From: CAWDPQ01 sp049642465
GTDB lineage: Bacteria; Acidobacteriota; Vicinamibacteria; Vicinamibacterales; 2-12-FULL-66-21
Assembly: GCA_049642465.1 (NCBI GenBank)
Contig: JBAROV010000082.1
Coordinates: forward strand, 1-40,800
Direction: 5' to 3'
Length of the DNA stretch: 40,800 nucleotides
The notes beneath the pieces were generated by a model, which was given only the letters and a program-made list of their open reading frames with translations, made no database searches and was not told the DNA's origin. Position numbers and translations under genes: made by a program. Below, piece after piece: positions 33,723 through 40,800 of this stretch. Every line of letters begins with the position of its first letter. The first letter of the stretch is position 1.

Positions 33723-34387
33723 TTCCTGTGAAGATACTCTACCCGCCGACAATCGCTCTCATTGCGATCCCCCTGTTAGTGGGTGCGGCATCCCAGGATC
33801 GCCAGTCGCTGCTGCTCAACCCCGATGCGCCAGAGTTCCGTGTTCATGCACCAGAGCGATTGATCGTCCGGCTCGATTCATCGGTTGGCACCATCGACAT
33901 CGAAGTGCTGCGCCGCTGGGCACCACGCGGGGCGGACCGCTTCGTCGCGCTCGCGCGTCACGGCTACTACGACGGCGCACGTTTCTTCCGCGTCAGGCGG
34001 GGACGCTGGACGCAGTTCGGCGTCCACGGCGATCCCGCAATTGCGAAGGCGTGGCGCAACAGAACGTTTCCCGACGATCCCTTCGTGCAATCGAACACGC
34101 GTGGCACGGTCGCATTTGCGTTCGCGGTGCCGAACGGGCGCACGACGCAGGTGTTCTTCAACACCGGCGACAACGCGCCGACGCACGATAAAGAGCCCTT
34201 CACACCCTTCGGCCGGGTGGTGTCAGACATGAAGCTCGTGGACGCGATCAACGCCGAATATGGCGAGGGCCCGGGAGGGATCCGCGCCGGCAAGCAGGAT
34301 CCGTTCTTCGAGGGTGGGAATGCGTGGCTGCTCCGCGAGTTTCCCCGGCTCGATTTCATCCGGCGCGCGACGCTCATCGAGCGTTAG
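33719..34387 (+). CDS. Exported cyclophilin-type peptidyl-prolyl isomerase
   Basis: A 222-residue protein with a hydrophobic N-terminal signal (about 8-25) and a cyclophilin fold. GTIDIEVLRRWAPRGADRFVALARHGYYDG matches the cyclophilin start, FFRV contains the catalytic arginine position, and TQFGVHGDP replaces the usual QGGDP. VFFNTGDN corresponds to the QFFI segment, and FGRVVSDMKLVDAI is typical of the C-terminal strand. The replaced glycine pair and VFFN suggest a divergent but recognisable active site. It would act on folding of secreted proteins. The start overlaps the transporter stop (ATGA), so the two are cotranslated. Confidence 0.86.
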   Translation: MIPVKILYPPTIALIAIPLLVGAASQDRQSLLLNPDAPEFRVHAPERLIVRLDSSVGTIDIEVLRRWAPRGADRFVALARHGYYDGARFFRVRRGRWTQFGVHGDPAIAKAWRNRTFPDDPFVQSNTRGTVAFAFAVPNGRTTQVFFNTGDNAPTHDKEPFTPFGRVVSDMKLVDAINAEYGEGPGGIRAGKQDPFFEGGNAWLLREFPRLDFIRRATLIER

Positions 34388-34400
34388 CCCCACGGACCGA

Positions 34401-34922
34401 TCAGGGCTGGAGTTTCACGCTGTCGAGAAATTGCTCGAAGTTCTTCTCGTGCGCTGCCACGGTCTTCGCCGGCCCGGTCAGCTTGATGAAGTACGGCCCA
34501 TTCGAGGTTTCGACCACCGCCGCGCGCAGCCGGAAATCGGGCTTGTTGTGCCGCTCCTGTGAAGCTGGCGACATCTCGGCGACGTAGGTGCCGGTGACAT
34601 CGACGAGCGTCACTGACAGGCCGTTCACGGTCCGCTTCGATTGCTTCGCAACCGTGCTCGACGGCCGTCCGTCGGGCTGCTGCATCTGACCTATCCAGCG
34701 TTGAATGTTGGCATCCACCGTCCCGCCGGATCCGCCGAAGTAATACACCACCAGCTCCGCATCCTGGTCGTCGTCCGGCGCATGCGGCAAGCCGAACTGT
34801 GCGACGCGCATCGACGACGACGTGGGAACTGGTTTCCACGCGTGCGGTGCTGAGAAGGTGAGGCCGGCCGCGACCGTCGATACGGTCGCAGCGACAACGA
34901 GAGGAGCAATTGCCGTGTTCAT
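34401..34922 (-). CDS. Exported protein of unknown function
   Basis: A 173-residue protein with an N-terminal signal-like segment (about 5-24). The mature part reads AWKPVPTSSSMRVAQFGLP, then DAELVVYYFGGSGGTVDANIQRWIGQ, and later VNGLSVTLVDVTGTYV and FIKLTGPAKTVAAHEKNFEQFLDSV. This pattern is found in uncharacterised proteins of Planctomycetes and Acidobacteriota, where the first part resembles a stress-response or photosystem-II-repair type fold only loosely; I do not assign a function. The ATG at 34922 supplies the signal peptide, while the longer frame to 35186 does not. It converges with the cyclophilin gene with a 13-base gap. Confidence 0.75.
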   Translation of the reverse strand: MNTAIAPLVVAATVSTVAAGLTFSAPHAWKPVPTSSSMRVAQFGLPHAPDDDQDAELVVYYFGGSGGTVDANIQRWIGQMQQPDGRPSSTVAKQSKRTVNGLSVTLVDVTGTYVAEMSPASQERHNKPDFRLRAAVVETSNGPYFIKLTGPAKTVAAHEKNFEQFLDSVKLQP

Positions 34923-35147
34923 GCGACGAATCGTACCATCGAGACCGAGGCGTTCATTCCACCGTGAACGGCACGTACATCCCGGTGAACGAGAAGAACT
35001 CGAAGATGCCGCACGTAAGGCTGCAGCGCCAAGTCTGCGTCGAGATGGAACATCCGCCGCGGTGGCCTTGGGCTCGTCAGACGCCGGCGCGAGCGGTGAT
35101 CTCTGAAGAGGGCGGGTGCGCTTGCCCTCTGGATCCGCGACACTCCC

Positions 35148-35175
35148 CGTGAGACTGGCGCTGTTCAGGTCCACC
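35148..35175. repeat. Dispersed repeat, copy 2
   Basis: CGTGAG, then ACTGGCGCTGTTCAGGTCCA, shares the CGTGAG and ACTGRCGCTG-TTCAGGTCCA blocks of copy 1 but lacks the central GGTTCCA. On the minus strand it reads VDLNSAS, matching the peptide sense of the other copies. Confidence 0.55.
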
Positions 35176-35256
35176 AACACTCCCACTCGTTCACAGTCAA
35201 TGATTGAAGGATTCGCATCAGTCGAACAGGCTCAGATCGGGAACCCCTGGATGTGT

Positions 35257-35262
35257 TACAAT
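35257..35262 (+). promoter_or_regulatory. Probable -10 box and operator region of the toxin-antitoxin pair
   Basis: TACAAT lies seven bases before the ATG at 35270. The bases TTACA occur at 35256 and again at 35266, ten bases apart (one helical turn), which would suit a ribbon-helix-helix repressor binding to direct repeats. Autoregulation is inferred. Confidence 0.4.
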
Positions 35263-35269
35263 GTCTTAC

Positions 35270-35491
35270 ATGAAGACATCGACCATCACCATTCGCCTTG
35301 ACGATGCGCTCGGCCGGGAGCTCGATCAGGCGTGCGCGCGAACCGGTCGAACTCGGAGTGAGCTCGCGCGCGACGCGCTTCGCAGGCAGCTTGCGTTGCT
35401 GCGGTTCGAGCGGCTGCGCAAGCGCACGCTGCCGTTGGCCGAAGCGCAGGGGTATCTCACCGACGAAGACGTCTTTCGTGATGTGTCGTGA
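35270..35491 (+). CDS. Ribbon-helix-helix antitoxin
   Basis: A 73-residue CopG/VapB-type DNA-binding protein. The N-terminus KTSTITIRLDDALGRELDQ forms the expected strand and first helix, and TGRTRSELARDALRRQLAL the second helix. The C-terminal tail AEAQGYLTDEDVFRDVS would wrap around the toxin. The ATG at 35270 was preferred over the one at 35261, because the latter falls inside the likely -10 box. The stop overlaps the toxin start by four bases, the usual arrangement of such pairs, and the protein should both neutralise the toxin and repress the operon. Confidence 0.88.
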   Translation: MKTSTITIRLDDALGRELDQACARTGRTRSELARDALRRQLALLRFERLRKRTLPLAEAQGYLTDEDVFRDVS

Positions 35492-35898
35492 AGGTGTTCT
35501 TCGACACGAACGTGGTGCTCGCCGCGTTCGCCACGCGAGGGTTGTGCGCGGACCTGTTCGCCCACGTGCTGCTCGAGCACGAACTGCTGGTGGGCGAAGC
35601 GGTGATTCGCGAACTTCGAAGCAAGCTCCGCATCAAGCTCAAGCTCTCCAAGAGCGCCATCGCCGAGATCGAGGCCCTGTTGCGCGATCAGGTCGTCGTG
35701 AAAACCCCGCCCGAACGCCTGAACCTCAAGATTTCCGACGCAGACGATGAGTGGATCGTGGCGGAGGCCATGGCCGGTCAAGCCGATGTCCTTGTCACGG
35801 GAGATGCGGCGCTGCAGAAGCTCAAACGCGCCCCGCTGCCAATCGTGTCGCCGAGAGGGCTGTGGGAGATGTTGCGTGGCGTCGAGCCGGAACGGTGA
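35488..35898 (+). CDS. PIN-domain toxin (VapC-like ribonuclease)
   Basis: A 136-residue PIN protein of the group described as putative toxin component, PIN family. Acidic residues of the metal site are visible: Asp6 in FFDTNV, a Glu in VGEAVIREL, the cluster SDADDEWIVAEA, and the Asp of LVTGD. PIN toxins of this kind cleave RNA, often tRNA or rRNA, when free of antitoxin. The target here is not predictable. The gene starts with GTG, overlapping the antitoxin stop. Dispersed repeat copy 3 follows 70 bases after the stop codon. Confidence 0.9.
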   Translation: MKVFFDTNVVLAAFATRGLCADLFAHVLLEHELLVGEAVIRELRSKLRIKLKLSKSAIAEIEALLRDQVVVKTPPERLNLKISDADDEWIVAEAMAGQADVLVTGDAALQKLKRAPLPIVSPRGLWEMLRGVEPER

Positions 35899-35968
35899 GC
35901 GCTCAGCCGCAGGAGAGTCGGGACAGCTCGCGCAGCCCGTTGAGTTGCTGCAGCCAGCCCGTCAGCTG

Positions 35969-35994
35969 GTTCCAACGGGCGCTGTTCTGGGCCC
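35969..35994. repeat. Dispersed repeat, copy 3
   Basis: GGTTCCAACGGGCGCTGTTC, then TGGGCC, matches copies 1 and 4 with few changes. On the minus strand it reads AQNSARWNQLTGWLQ and stays open to a stop in the gap after the PIN gene. It lies just before the second recombinase-element remnant. Confidence 0.65.
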
Positions 35995-36001
35995 CCTCAC
36001 C

Positions 36002-36374
36002 TCCGCCGAACGCTCTCCAATCTGGCAGGCCCTGCGAGCGAGGTTCGCCTCCCGTCGCCACAGCGCCGACCGCTGCCCACACACGGCCTGCCCGTCGCCG
36101 GTGGCAGCTTCATCTTGTCTTTGAGTTCTCCGATGAGCAGCGCGCCATCCGTTTCGAGCGCTACCTGAAGTCCGGCTCTGGCCGCTCCTTCGCGAAGCGC
36201 CATTTCGAACCGTGAGCAAGCGACTGCAGGTGAGGGCAGAGCGGAATGATCGCCCTTTCTCGCACGCGAAGCGCGGCGGCAGTACTCCTCACACGCGCGA
36301 AGCTGGGTCGGCAGGCTGAGACTCTCGGGCTGTTCCTTCGTGCTGACGCGAACGTAGATCACCGCGCCGACCAT
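36002..36374 (-). mobile_element. Second, deleted copy of the serine-recombinase / GIY-YIG element
   Basis: Four blocks match the element at 22581-23620 in the same order and orientation. A 57-base block lies at 36002-36058. The last two thirds of the GIY-YIG gene occupy 36066-36215, with its stop kept but a one-base indel upstream. A short block follows at 36218-36275. The first 33 codons of the recombinase run from the ATG at 36374 back to 36275, reading VGAVIYVRVSTKEQPESLSL. The material between these blocks is deleted, so nothing here can be functional. The remaining bases to 36515 show nothing assignable. Confidence 0.75.
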
Positions 36375-36515
36375 GAGCGGCAGATTAGATCCATTTGCGG
36401 GCACAGCTCGCCAATCCTGGCGACAAGTGGTCGAAGGAGGAGGGCGGCCCTGCTTGTGACGCGTTTGTCTGGAACCGGGTCCTATCGGAGCGACGAACGG
36501 CGCGACCCTCATCGT

Positions 36516-39176
36516 CTATTCATTGCGTCGGAGCGCCGCAATGGGGTCCAGTCGCGACGCCCGCCACGCTGGCAGCAGACATGCGACTGCGGCGACGATG
36601 ATCATGGTGCCGGCCACGGCAGCCGCAGTGGGAACATCTATCGGCCGAACCCCGAACAACAGCGACGCGATCAGGCCGCTGAGGACGTATGCGGCCGCGA
36701 GACCGACCGCAACGGCGATGCCGGCGAGGACGAGCCCTTCCTTCATGAAATGGGCGAGCACGCCGAGCCGCTGCGCGCCGAGCGCCATGCGAATGCCGAT
36801 CTCGCCGCGTCGCTCCGCGACGATATAGGAGAACACGCCATACGTGCCCACGGCGGCAAGCACCAGCGCCAGGCCTGCGAAGACACCCAGGAGCTGCGCC
36901 AGGAAGCGCGGCCGCTGAATGGTGTCGGTGAAGACCGTGTCCATCGCACGAAGGCGCACCACCGGCACGTTGCGTTCCCGTTCGCGCACCACGCGCTCGA
37001 TCGTCTGCGCCAATGCCGCCGGTGGTAGCGCTGTACGCAAGACAACGTTCATGATGCTCGGCGCAGTCATCAGTCCCGCATCGGGCGGGAGCTTCGCGGT
37101 CTGCTCGACAAAGAAGTACGCTTCCGTCCCTGTTTCCTGATCGGCGCCCCCCTGCCTCACATCCTTCGCCACACCAACCACGGTGAACCACGGCGTGCGG
37201 TCATTGCAGCACGGCTGCAGACGCTGCCCGATCGGGTCCAATCCTCTCCAGAACTGGTCGACGAACCGTTCGTTGACGATCGCCACCATGGCCGGGGACG
37301 CCGCATCGGTGGGCTCGAAGCCTCGGCCCCGCACAATCGGAATGCCCATCGTCTCGAAGTAGCCGGACATGACAAATTGGTAGTAATCAACTGTTTCAAA
37401 CGGCGCCGGCGACGGCACTTGGGCGTTAGCAACGCGTGTCTTGTGCGGCGAGCCCGGCCGATTCGCCGGCAGCCCGGTCATGGCCGTCGCCGCTTCTACG
37501 CCAGGCACCGCGCGCAGGGCGTCGAGGAAACTCTGGTACAGCTGCCGCATCGATTCAGGTTGCGGGAACATGCGATTCGGCAAGTTGACCGAGAACGTCA
37601 CCAGGCGGGATGGATTGAATCCCGCGTCGATTCTCGTCAGGTTGTAAACCGTTCGCAGGAGCAGGGCCGCGCCCATGACGAGAACGATCGCCAAAGCGAG
37701 CTCAGCGACCACCAGGCCGCGGCGAACGTGATGGCGCATCGCGCCGGCGCCACCCTTGGCGCCTGGTGCGGTCAGCACCACGGCGAGGCCCTTTGCGCCG
37801 GTGTGTCGGAGTTGCGCCAGTCCAAAGAAGATGCTGGTGACCGCGGCGATCCCACAGGTAAAGAGCAGCACGGGCAGATCGACGCCTGCTTCCGATGTGC
37901 GTGGCAGCGCGGCCGGGTAGGTTCGCATCAGCGTCCTCACAGCAACGTCTGCGACCCACAGCGCCAGCGCGCCACCGAAGATCGACAGCAGCGCGCCTTC
38001 CGCGATCGATTGCGTCAGCAATCGGACCCGGGTTGCGCCCAGGGCCCTGCGCACTGCGAACTCGCGGTGACGCGTCTCCGCGCGCGCCAGGAGCAGATTG
38101 GCCAGATTGGCGCAGGCAATCAGCAGCACGAACCCAGCGGCCAGTTGAAGCATCCAGATCGGTCGGCGAGCGGCGCCCACAATCTGATCGTGAAGCGGCG
38201 TCAGCTGCAGGAGATGGCGTTCCCCCCAGTTCGCGTAGAGCGCATTCAGTTCTGCCTGCGCCGCGTCTGCGGTCACCCCGTCGCGCAAGCGGCCAATCAC
38301 ATGGCTCAGACGCTCTTCCCGGTTCGCCCGATCGAGCCCCAGCGGCAACCAGATCTTGGTCTGGTTGTCCATGACATCAGCACCCCGCGGCATGATGCCC
38401 AGCACTTCGCGCCGCCGGCCCCCGACTTCGATCCTCTGCCCGACGATCGGCTGTCCTGCAAACGCGGTCTGCCACAACTCGTGCGAAAGAATGACGATAG
38501 GCGGGAAGAACTCTCCCGGCGGCGCATTACTGCGCCCGTAGGTTTCTCCCGGTCCGAATAATCGGCCGTGCACAGCCTGAAAGCCGAGGGCCTCGAGTGT
38601 CTGCTCGTCCACGTACGCCGAACGCACGCGCAGCGCTCTGTCGCCGCCAGTGATATTCGTTTCCCCCGGTCGGAACCCTCCGATCGCCGCGAATGAACGG
38701 GTGGCCTCCCGCAGCGCAAAATACTCGCGTGCGGACAATTGGGATTGCCGGCCGTTGAGCGCAGGGTCCTGCGTGCTCAGATACATCAACTGCTCCGGCC
38801 GCGGATGCGGCAGGGGCCGCAGGATGACACCAGAGACGACCGAGAAGATCGCGGCGTTCGCGCCAATGCCGAGGGCCATGATGAGCACGGCGACTGCTGA
38901 GAAACCTGGGGCGCGTCGGAGCACGCGCGCGGCGAAGCGGACGTCCTTGCAGGCGTGCTCGAACCACGTCGCGATCACCGCGTCGAGCGCCCGCTCTCGG
39001 TACGCCCGTGGGTTGCCGAACCGCGTCCTGGCAGTACGGCGCGCCTGCTCGGCGGTCAAGCCTCGTCTGCGCTCTTCTTCCTCGATGAGCGCAACATGCG
39101 TGTCCAGTTCTTGTCGGAGGTCATCGTCCATGCGCGACCGGCGCACGACATTCAAGAGCCTGCGAAGTGGTGACAT
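36516..39176 (-). CDS. ADOP-type MacB/FtsX permease
   Basis: An 886-residue member of the acidobacterial duplicated orphan permease family. Residues 14-70 form the N-terminal helical segment typical of ADOP (DDDLRQELDTHVALIEEEERR, read in part, then ARTRFGNP). A first membrane helix region with LGIGANAAIFSVVSGVILRPLP leads to a MacB-like periplasmic domain. Two FtsX core regions follow: ACANLANLLLARAETRHREFAVRRALGA and, near the C-terminus, YIVAERRGEIGIRMALGA, ending DPIAALRRNE. About eight membrane segments are expected. No ATPase gene accompanies it, which is normal for this family. The PadR gene lies nine bases upstream. Substrate is unknown; an export or efflux role is inferred from MacB homology. 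Confidence 0.93.
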   Translation of the reverse strand: MSPLRRLLNVVRRSRMDDDLRQELDTHVALIEEEERRRGLTAEQARRTARTRFGNPRAYRERALDAVIATWFEHACKDVRFAARVLRRAPGFSAVAVLIMALGIGANAAIFSVVSGVILRPLPHPRPEQLMYLSTQDPALNGRQSQLSAREYFALREATRSFAAIGGFRPGETNITGGDRALRVRSAYVDEQTLEALGFQAVHGRLFGPGETYGRSNAPPGEFFPPIVILSHELWQTAFAGQPIVGQRIEVGGRRREVLGIMPRGADVMDNQTKIWLPLGLDRANREERLSHVIGRLRDGVTADAAQAELNALYANWGERHLLQLTPLHDQIVGAARRPIWMLQLAAGFVLLIACANLANLLLARAETRHREFAVRRALGATRVRLLTQSIAEGALLSIFGGALALWVADVAVRTLMRTYPAALPRTSEAGVDLPVLLFTCGIAAVTSIFFGLAQLRHTGAKGLAVVLTAPGAKGGAGAMRHHVRRGLVVAELALAIVLVMGAALLLRTVYNLTRIDAGFNPSRLVTFSVNLPNRMFPQPESMRQLYQSFLDALRAVPGVEAATAMTGLPANRPGSPHKTRVANAQVPSPAPFETVDYYQFVMSGYFETMGIPIVRGRGFEPTDAASPAMVAIVNERFVDQFWRGLDPIGQRLQPCCNDRTPWFTVVGVAKDVRQGGADQETGTEAYFFVEQTAKLPPDAGLMTAPSIMNVVLRTALPPAALAQTIERVVRERERNVPVVRLRAMDTVFTDTIQRPRFLAQLLGVFAGLALVLAAVGTYGVFSYIVAERRGEIGIRMALGAQRLGVLAHFMKEGLVLAGIAVAVGLAAAYVLSGLIASLLFGVRPIDVPTAAAVAGTMIIVAAVACLLPAWRASRLDPIAALRRNE

Positions 39177-39185
39177 GATCCCCTC

Positions 39186-39521
39186 TCACGCGAACCGCAA
39201 TGCCTTGGCGACCGCCTCGGTCAGCTGCAGCCAGCGGCGCTCTTCTTCTGCGAGTTGCCGCCGGCCGGTTGGTGTAATGGTGTAGAAACGGGCCTTCCGG
39301 CCCGTATCCGTCACCCCCCACTCCGCGCGAAGCCATTTTTCGTGCGTCATGCGTTGCAGGGCCGGATATAACGACCCCTCTTCGATTCGCAAAAAATCGT
39401 CGGTCGCCTGGTGGATTCGCTGCGCGATCGCGTAGCCATGCTGCGCTCCGGAGCGAGCCAGGATCTTGAGGATCAACAGGTCGAGTGTGCCTTGCAGTCG
39501 GTCGTTCGTATGTTTGGCCAT
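39186..39521 (-). CDS. PadR-family transcriptional regulator
   Basis: A 111-residue winged-helix repressor. It starts MAKHTNDRLQGTLDLLILKIL, then GAQHGYAIAQRI and EEGSLYPALQRM, the core PadR signatures, followed by the wing EWGVTDTGRKARFYTITPTGRRQL and a short dimerisation helix. It directly precedes the ADOP permease and is almost surely cotranscribed with it. That pairing is usual in Acidobacteriota. A perfect palindrome 8 bases upstream of the start codon is the likely operator. Confidence 0.95.
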   Translation of the reverse strand: MAKHTNDRLQGTLDLLILKILARSGAQHGYAIAQRIHQATDDFLRIEEGSLYPALQRMTHEKWLRAEWGVTDTGRKARFYTITPTGRRQLAEEERRWLQLTEAVAKALRFA

Positions 39522-39528
39522 ATCAACA

Positions 39529-39548
39529 GCCAGCTATGTATAGCTGGC
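39529..39548. promoter_or_regulatory. Palindromic operator upstream of padR
   Basis: Two perfect nine-base arms, GCCAGCTAT and ATAGCTGGC, flank two central bases. The centre on the minus strand reads CTATACAT and could serve as a -10 box, so a bound dimer would block the promoter. GTTGATA also occurs on both sides of the palindrome on the minus strand. PadR autoregulation through this site is inferred. Confidence 0.7.
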
Positions 39549-39928
39549 CGTAGTATCAACGTGTCGCTGACGCTTGTCAACCGCAGAGTCAACGATGTCA
39601 GCTATCCAGGATGGCGCGCCGTTTGCGCGAGACTGCTAGTCAATCGTGCCGGGCAGGACAACGCACACGTGCGCAAACGGACCGGGAGAGAAATAGGTGT
39701 CGGCGATTCGAAACTAGGCGGCTGTTCGAAGCACCTCCACGTTGCGCAACCAGCTGATCACTGGGTTCCGACTGACGCTGTTCTGGTCCAGGCCTCATCC
39801 CCCTCAATCGATCCCAAATAGGGGAAGGCCGGTGCCGTTGGCGGGTAGGCGGCAGACCGGACCTTCGGCCGGGTAGTATGAGCAGGGGAGAATCGCGTCG
39901 GAGCGGCAACCGCCGACCGGACCGTGTC
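39549..39928. other. Intergenic region between divergent padR-ADOP and second ADOP gene
   Basis: This 380-base region has no gene I can support. It contains dispersed repeat copy 4 and, on the right, a TAGTATGAG stretch near 39885 that could be part of the promoter of the downstream permease. No second PadR gene is present here. Confidence 0.5.
39763..39790. repeat. Dispersed repeat, copy 4
   Basis: GGGTTCCGACTGACGCTGTT, then CTGGTCCA, is the best match to copy 1. On the minus strand it reads LDQNSVSRNPVISWLRNVEVLRTAA and then a stop, parallel to the peptide text in the other copies. Confidence 0.65.
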
Positions 39929-40800
39929 ATGTCGAACTCGAATCACAACGGCATGTGGACACGATCACTGGACGGCGTGTCGCACGACGTGAGGCTTGCC
40001 CTGAGGACGGTGCGCCGCTCTCCAGGGTTCACGGCGACAGTTGCGATCACCCTCGCTTTGGGCATTGGCGCGAACGCGGCGATCTTCGGGGTCATCAATA
40101 GCCTGCTCCTGCGTCCGCTACCCGTGGCCGACCCGCATAGGCTCGTGACCATCTCCTCCGACGCCGCTATCGCCCGGGGACAGGCCGGGGTCCCCTGGAG
40201 CTTTGCGATGTGGGAACAGCTCCAACCGCACGTGTCGCTCTTCGACGGCGCGTTCGCGTGGACGCCCGCACGATTCGACCTGGCGGAGCGCGGCGAGCGG
40301 CAGCCCGTGGCAGGGATCTTCGCCAGCGGCGGGTACTTCGCGACACTCGGCGTTGCGGCGGTTCGAGGCCGCACCTTCACGCCAGCGGACGATCGGCCCG
40401 GAGGCGGGGCGGACGGCGCGGTCGCGATCATCAGCTACCGACTCTGGCAACGGCGCTTCGGAGGGGCTGACAGCGTCATCGGTGCACCGCTCGTCGTCGA
40501 CGGCGCGACGGTCACGATCGTCGGCGTGACGGCACCGGAGTTCCGGGGCCTCGATATCGGGAGCCCGTTCGATGTGGCGTTACCCCTTGAAACGGAGCCG
40601 CTCATCCATCGCAGCCGCTCGGCGCTCGGAACGTCACGGCTGCTGGTCATGCTGCGCCTGAAGCCCGGCCAGTCGGTCGAGGCGGGCACTGCAACGCTCC
40701 GCGGCCTGCAGCCGCAGCTCGGATCCCCGCCGGCGCCGAACTCGGAGCCGTTCACGCTCGCGCCGGCCGCAACCGGCGCGTCACTCCCCGTGCGGGGGCC
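39929..40800 (+). CDS. ADOP-type MacB/FtsX permease, cut by the window end
   Basis: An open frame running off the right edge encodes the N-terminal 290 residues of a second ADOP permease. After MSNSNHNGMWTRSLDGVSHD it reads VRLALRTVRRSPGFTATVAITLALGIGANAAIFGVINSLLLRPLP, of which LGIGANAAIF and LLRPLP match the permease at 36516-39176. The MacB-like periplasmic domain follows (VVDGATVTIVGVTAPEFRGLDIG and on). The N-terminal helical segment found in the first ADOP protein is absent, so the two belong to different subgroups. The ATG at 39953 is an alternative start. It is transcribed away from padR across 400 bases. Confidence 0.88.
   Translation, partial: MSNSNHNGMWTRSLDGVSHDVRLALRTVRRSPGFTATVAITLALGIGANAAIFGVINSLLLRPLPVADPHRLVTISSDAAIARGQAGVPWSFAMWEQLQPHVSLFDGAFAWTPARFDLAERGERQPVAGIFASGGYFATLGVAAVRGRTFTPADDRPGGGADGAVAIISYRLWQRRFGGADSVIGAPLVVDGATVTIVGVTAPEFRGLDIGSPFDVALPLETEPLIHRSRSALGTSRLLVMLRLKPGQSVEAGTATLRGLQPQLGSPPAPNSEPFTLAPAATGASLPVRG

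Larger units (their letters stand above)
34923..35269. other. Intergenic region upstream of the toxin-antitoxin pair
   Basis: This 347-base stretch holds dispersed repeat copy 2 at 35148-35175 and the promoter of the antitoxin at its right end. On the minus strand a short Cys-rich open frame ends near 34968 (final residues MYVPFTVE) but has no start codon. I see no supported gene. Confidence 0.5.

Noticed and set aside
34965..35085. Short Cys-rich minus-strand frame ending MYVPFTVE
   Set aside because: No start codon follows the upstream TGA, no ribosome site is visible, and there is no known relative; too weak to call.
22398..36515. Integrated island bounded by tRNA-Ala direct repeats
   Set aside because: No copy of the tRNA 3' end was found downstream, so island borders cannot be defined although the region is accessory.
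37377..38561. 394-residue frame antisense to the ADOP permease
   Set aside because: Composition is rich in Arg, His and Gln with no motifs, as expected of an antisense shadow.
5..40800. Selenoprotein gene with in-frame TGA, prompted by selC
   Set aside because: Every recognised gene ends at its family's usual end or is broken by a frameshift. I found no homology continuing past a TGA.

Overview
This window looks like chromosomal DNA of an Acidobacteriota member, most likely class Vicinamibacteria. That placement is an inference from the gene families present. They include orphan MacB/FtsX permeases of the acidobacterial ADOP type paired with a PadR regulator, a very long Oar-like TonB receptor with an N-terminal carboxypeptidase-regulatory domain, a DUF6351 secreted hydrolase-like protein, and remnants of a regulatory-domain/HEAT-repeat protein. 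GC content is high, and GTG and TTG starts occur.

Positions 1-22,400 are mostly conserved housekeeping DNA. A leftward cluster thiD-moaE-moaD-prfA-prmC covers thiamine pyrimidine phosphorylation, molybdopterin synthase, and release factor 1 with its glutamine methylase. The biotin-uptake gene bioY diverges from it. A second leftward operon with overlapping or nearly abutting genes runs aspartase/fumarase family - exported methyltransferase - polyprenyl synthase - membrane phosphodiesterase-like protein. Class I fumarase diverges from it and converges on pgi. Then follow erpA, a PHP phosphoesterase, an ABC-ATPase-like protein whose catalytic motifs are all degenerate, a secreted Cu/Zn superoxide dismutase, a HAD phosphatase, the selenocysteine tRNA gene selC, a YdcF protein, a cold-shock protein, a MocA-like nucleotidyltransferase, a zinc-ribbon protein and a 1272-residue hybrid histidine kinase.

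From the tRNA-Ala gene at 22,398 onward the DNA becomes accessory. A broken serine recombinase with a convergent GIY-YIG nuclease gene lies just past the tRNA. A more decayed copy of the same unit lies at 36,002-36,374. Between and beyond them are a DUF6351 protein, a secreted nuclease/phosphatase-family protein, a pseudogene, the TonB receptor, an AI-2E-family transporter coupled to a cyclophilin, a ribbon-helix-helix/PIN toxin-antitoxin pair, and two ADOP permeases, the second cut by the window end. A short dispersed sequence occurs four times, only in this half.

I did not find a clearly new multi-gene system. The best leads are the pseudo-ABC ATPase, a MoaD whose essential C-terminal Gly-Gly is buried by an extension written partly by a minisatellite, the phosphodiesterase-like protein with missing metal ligands, the repeated recombinase/GIY-YIG unit, the small dispersed repeat, and a recurring pattern of -10 boxes 5-8 bases before the start codon that suggests leaderless transcription.
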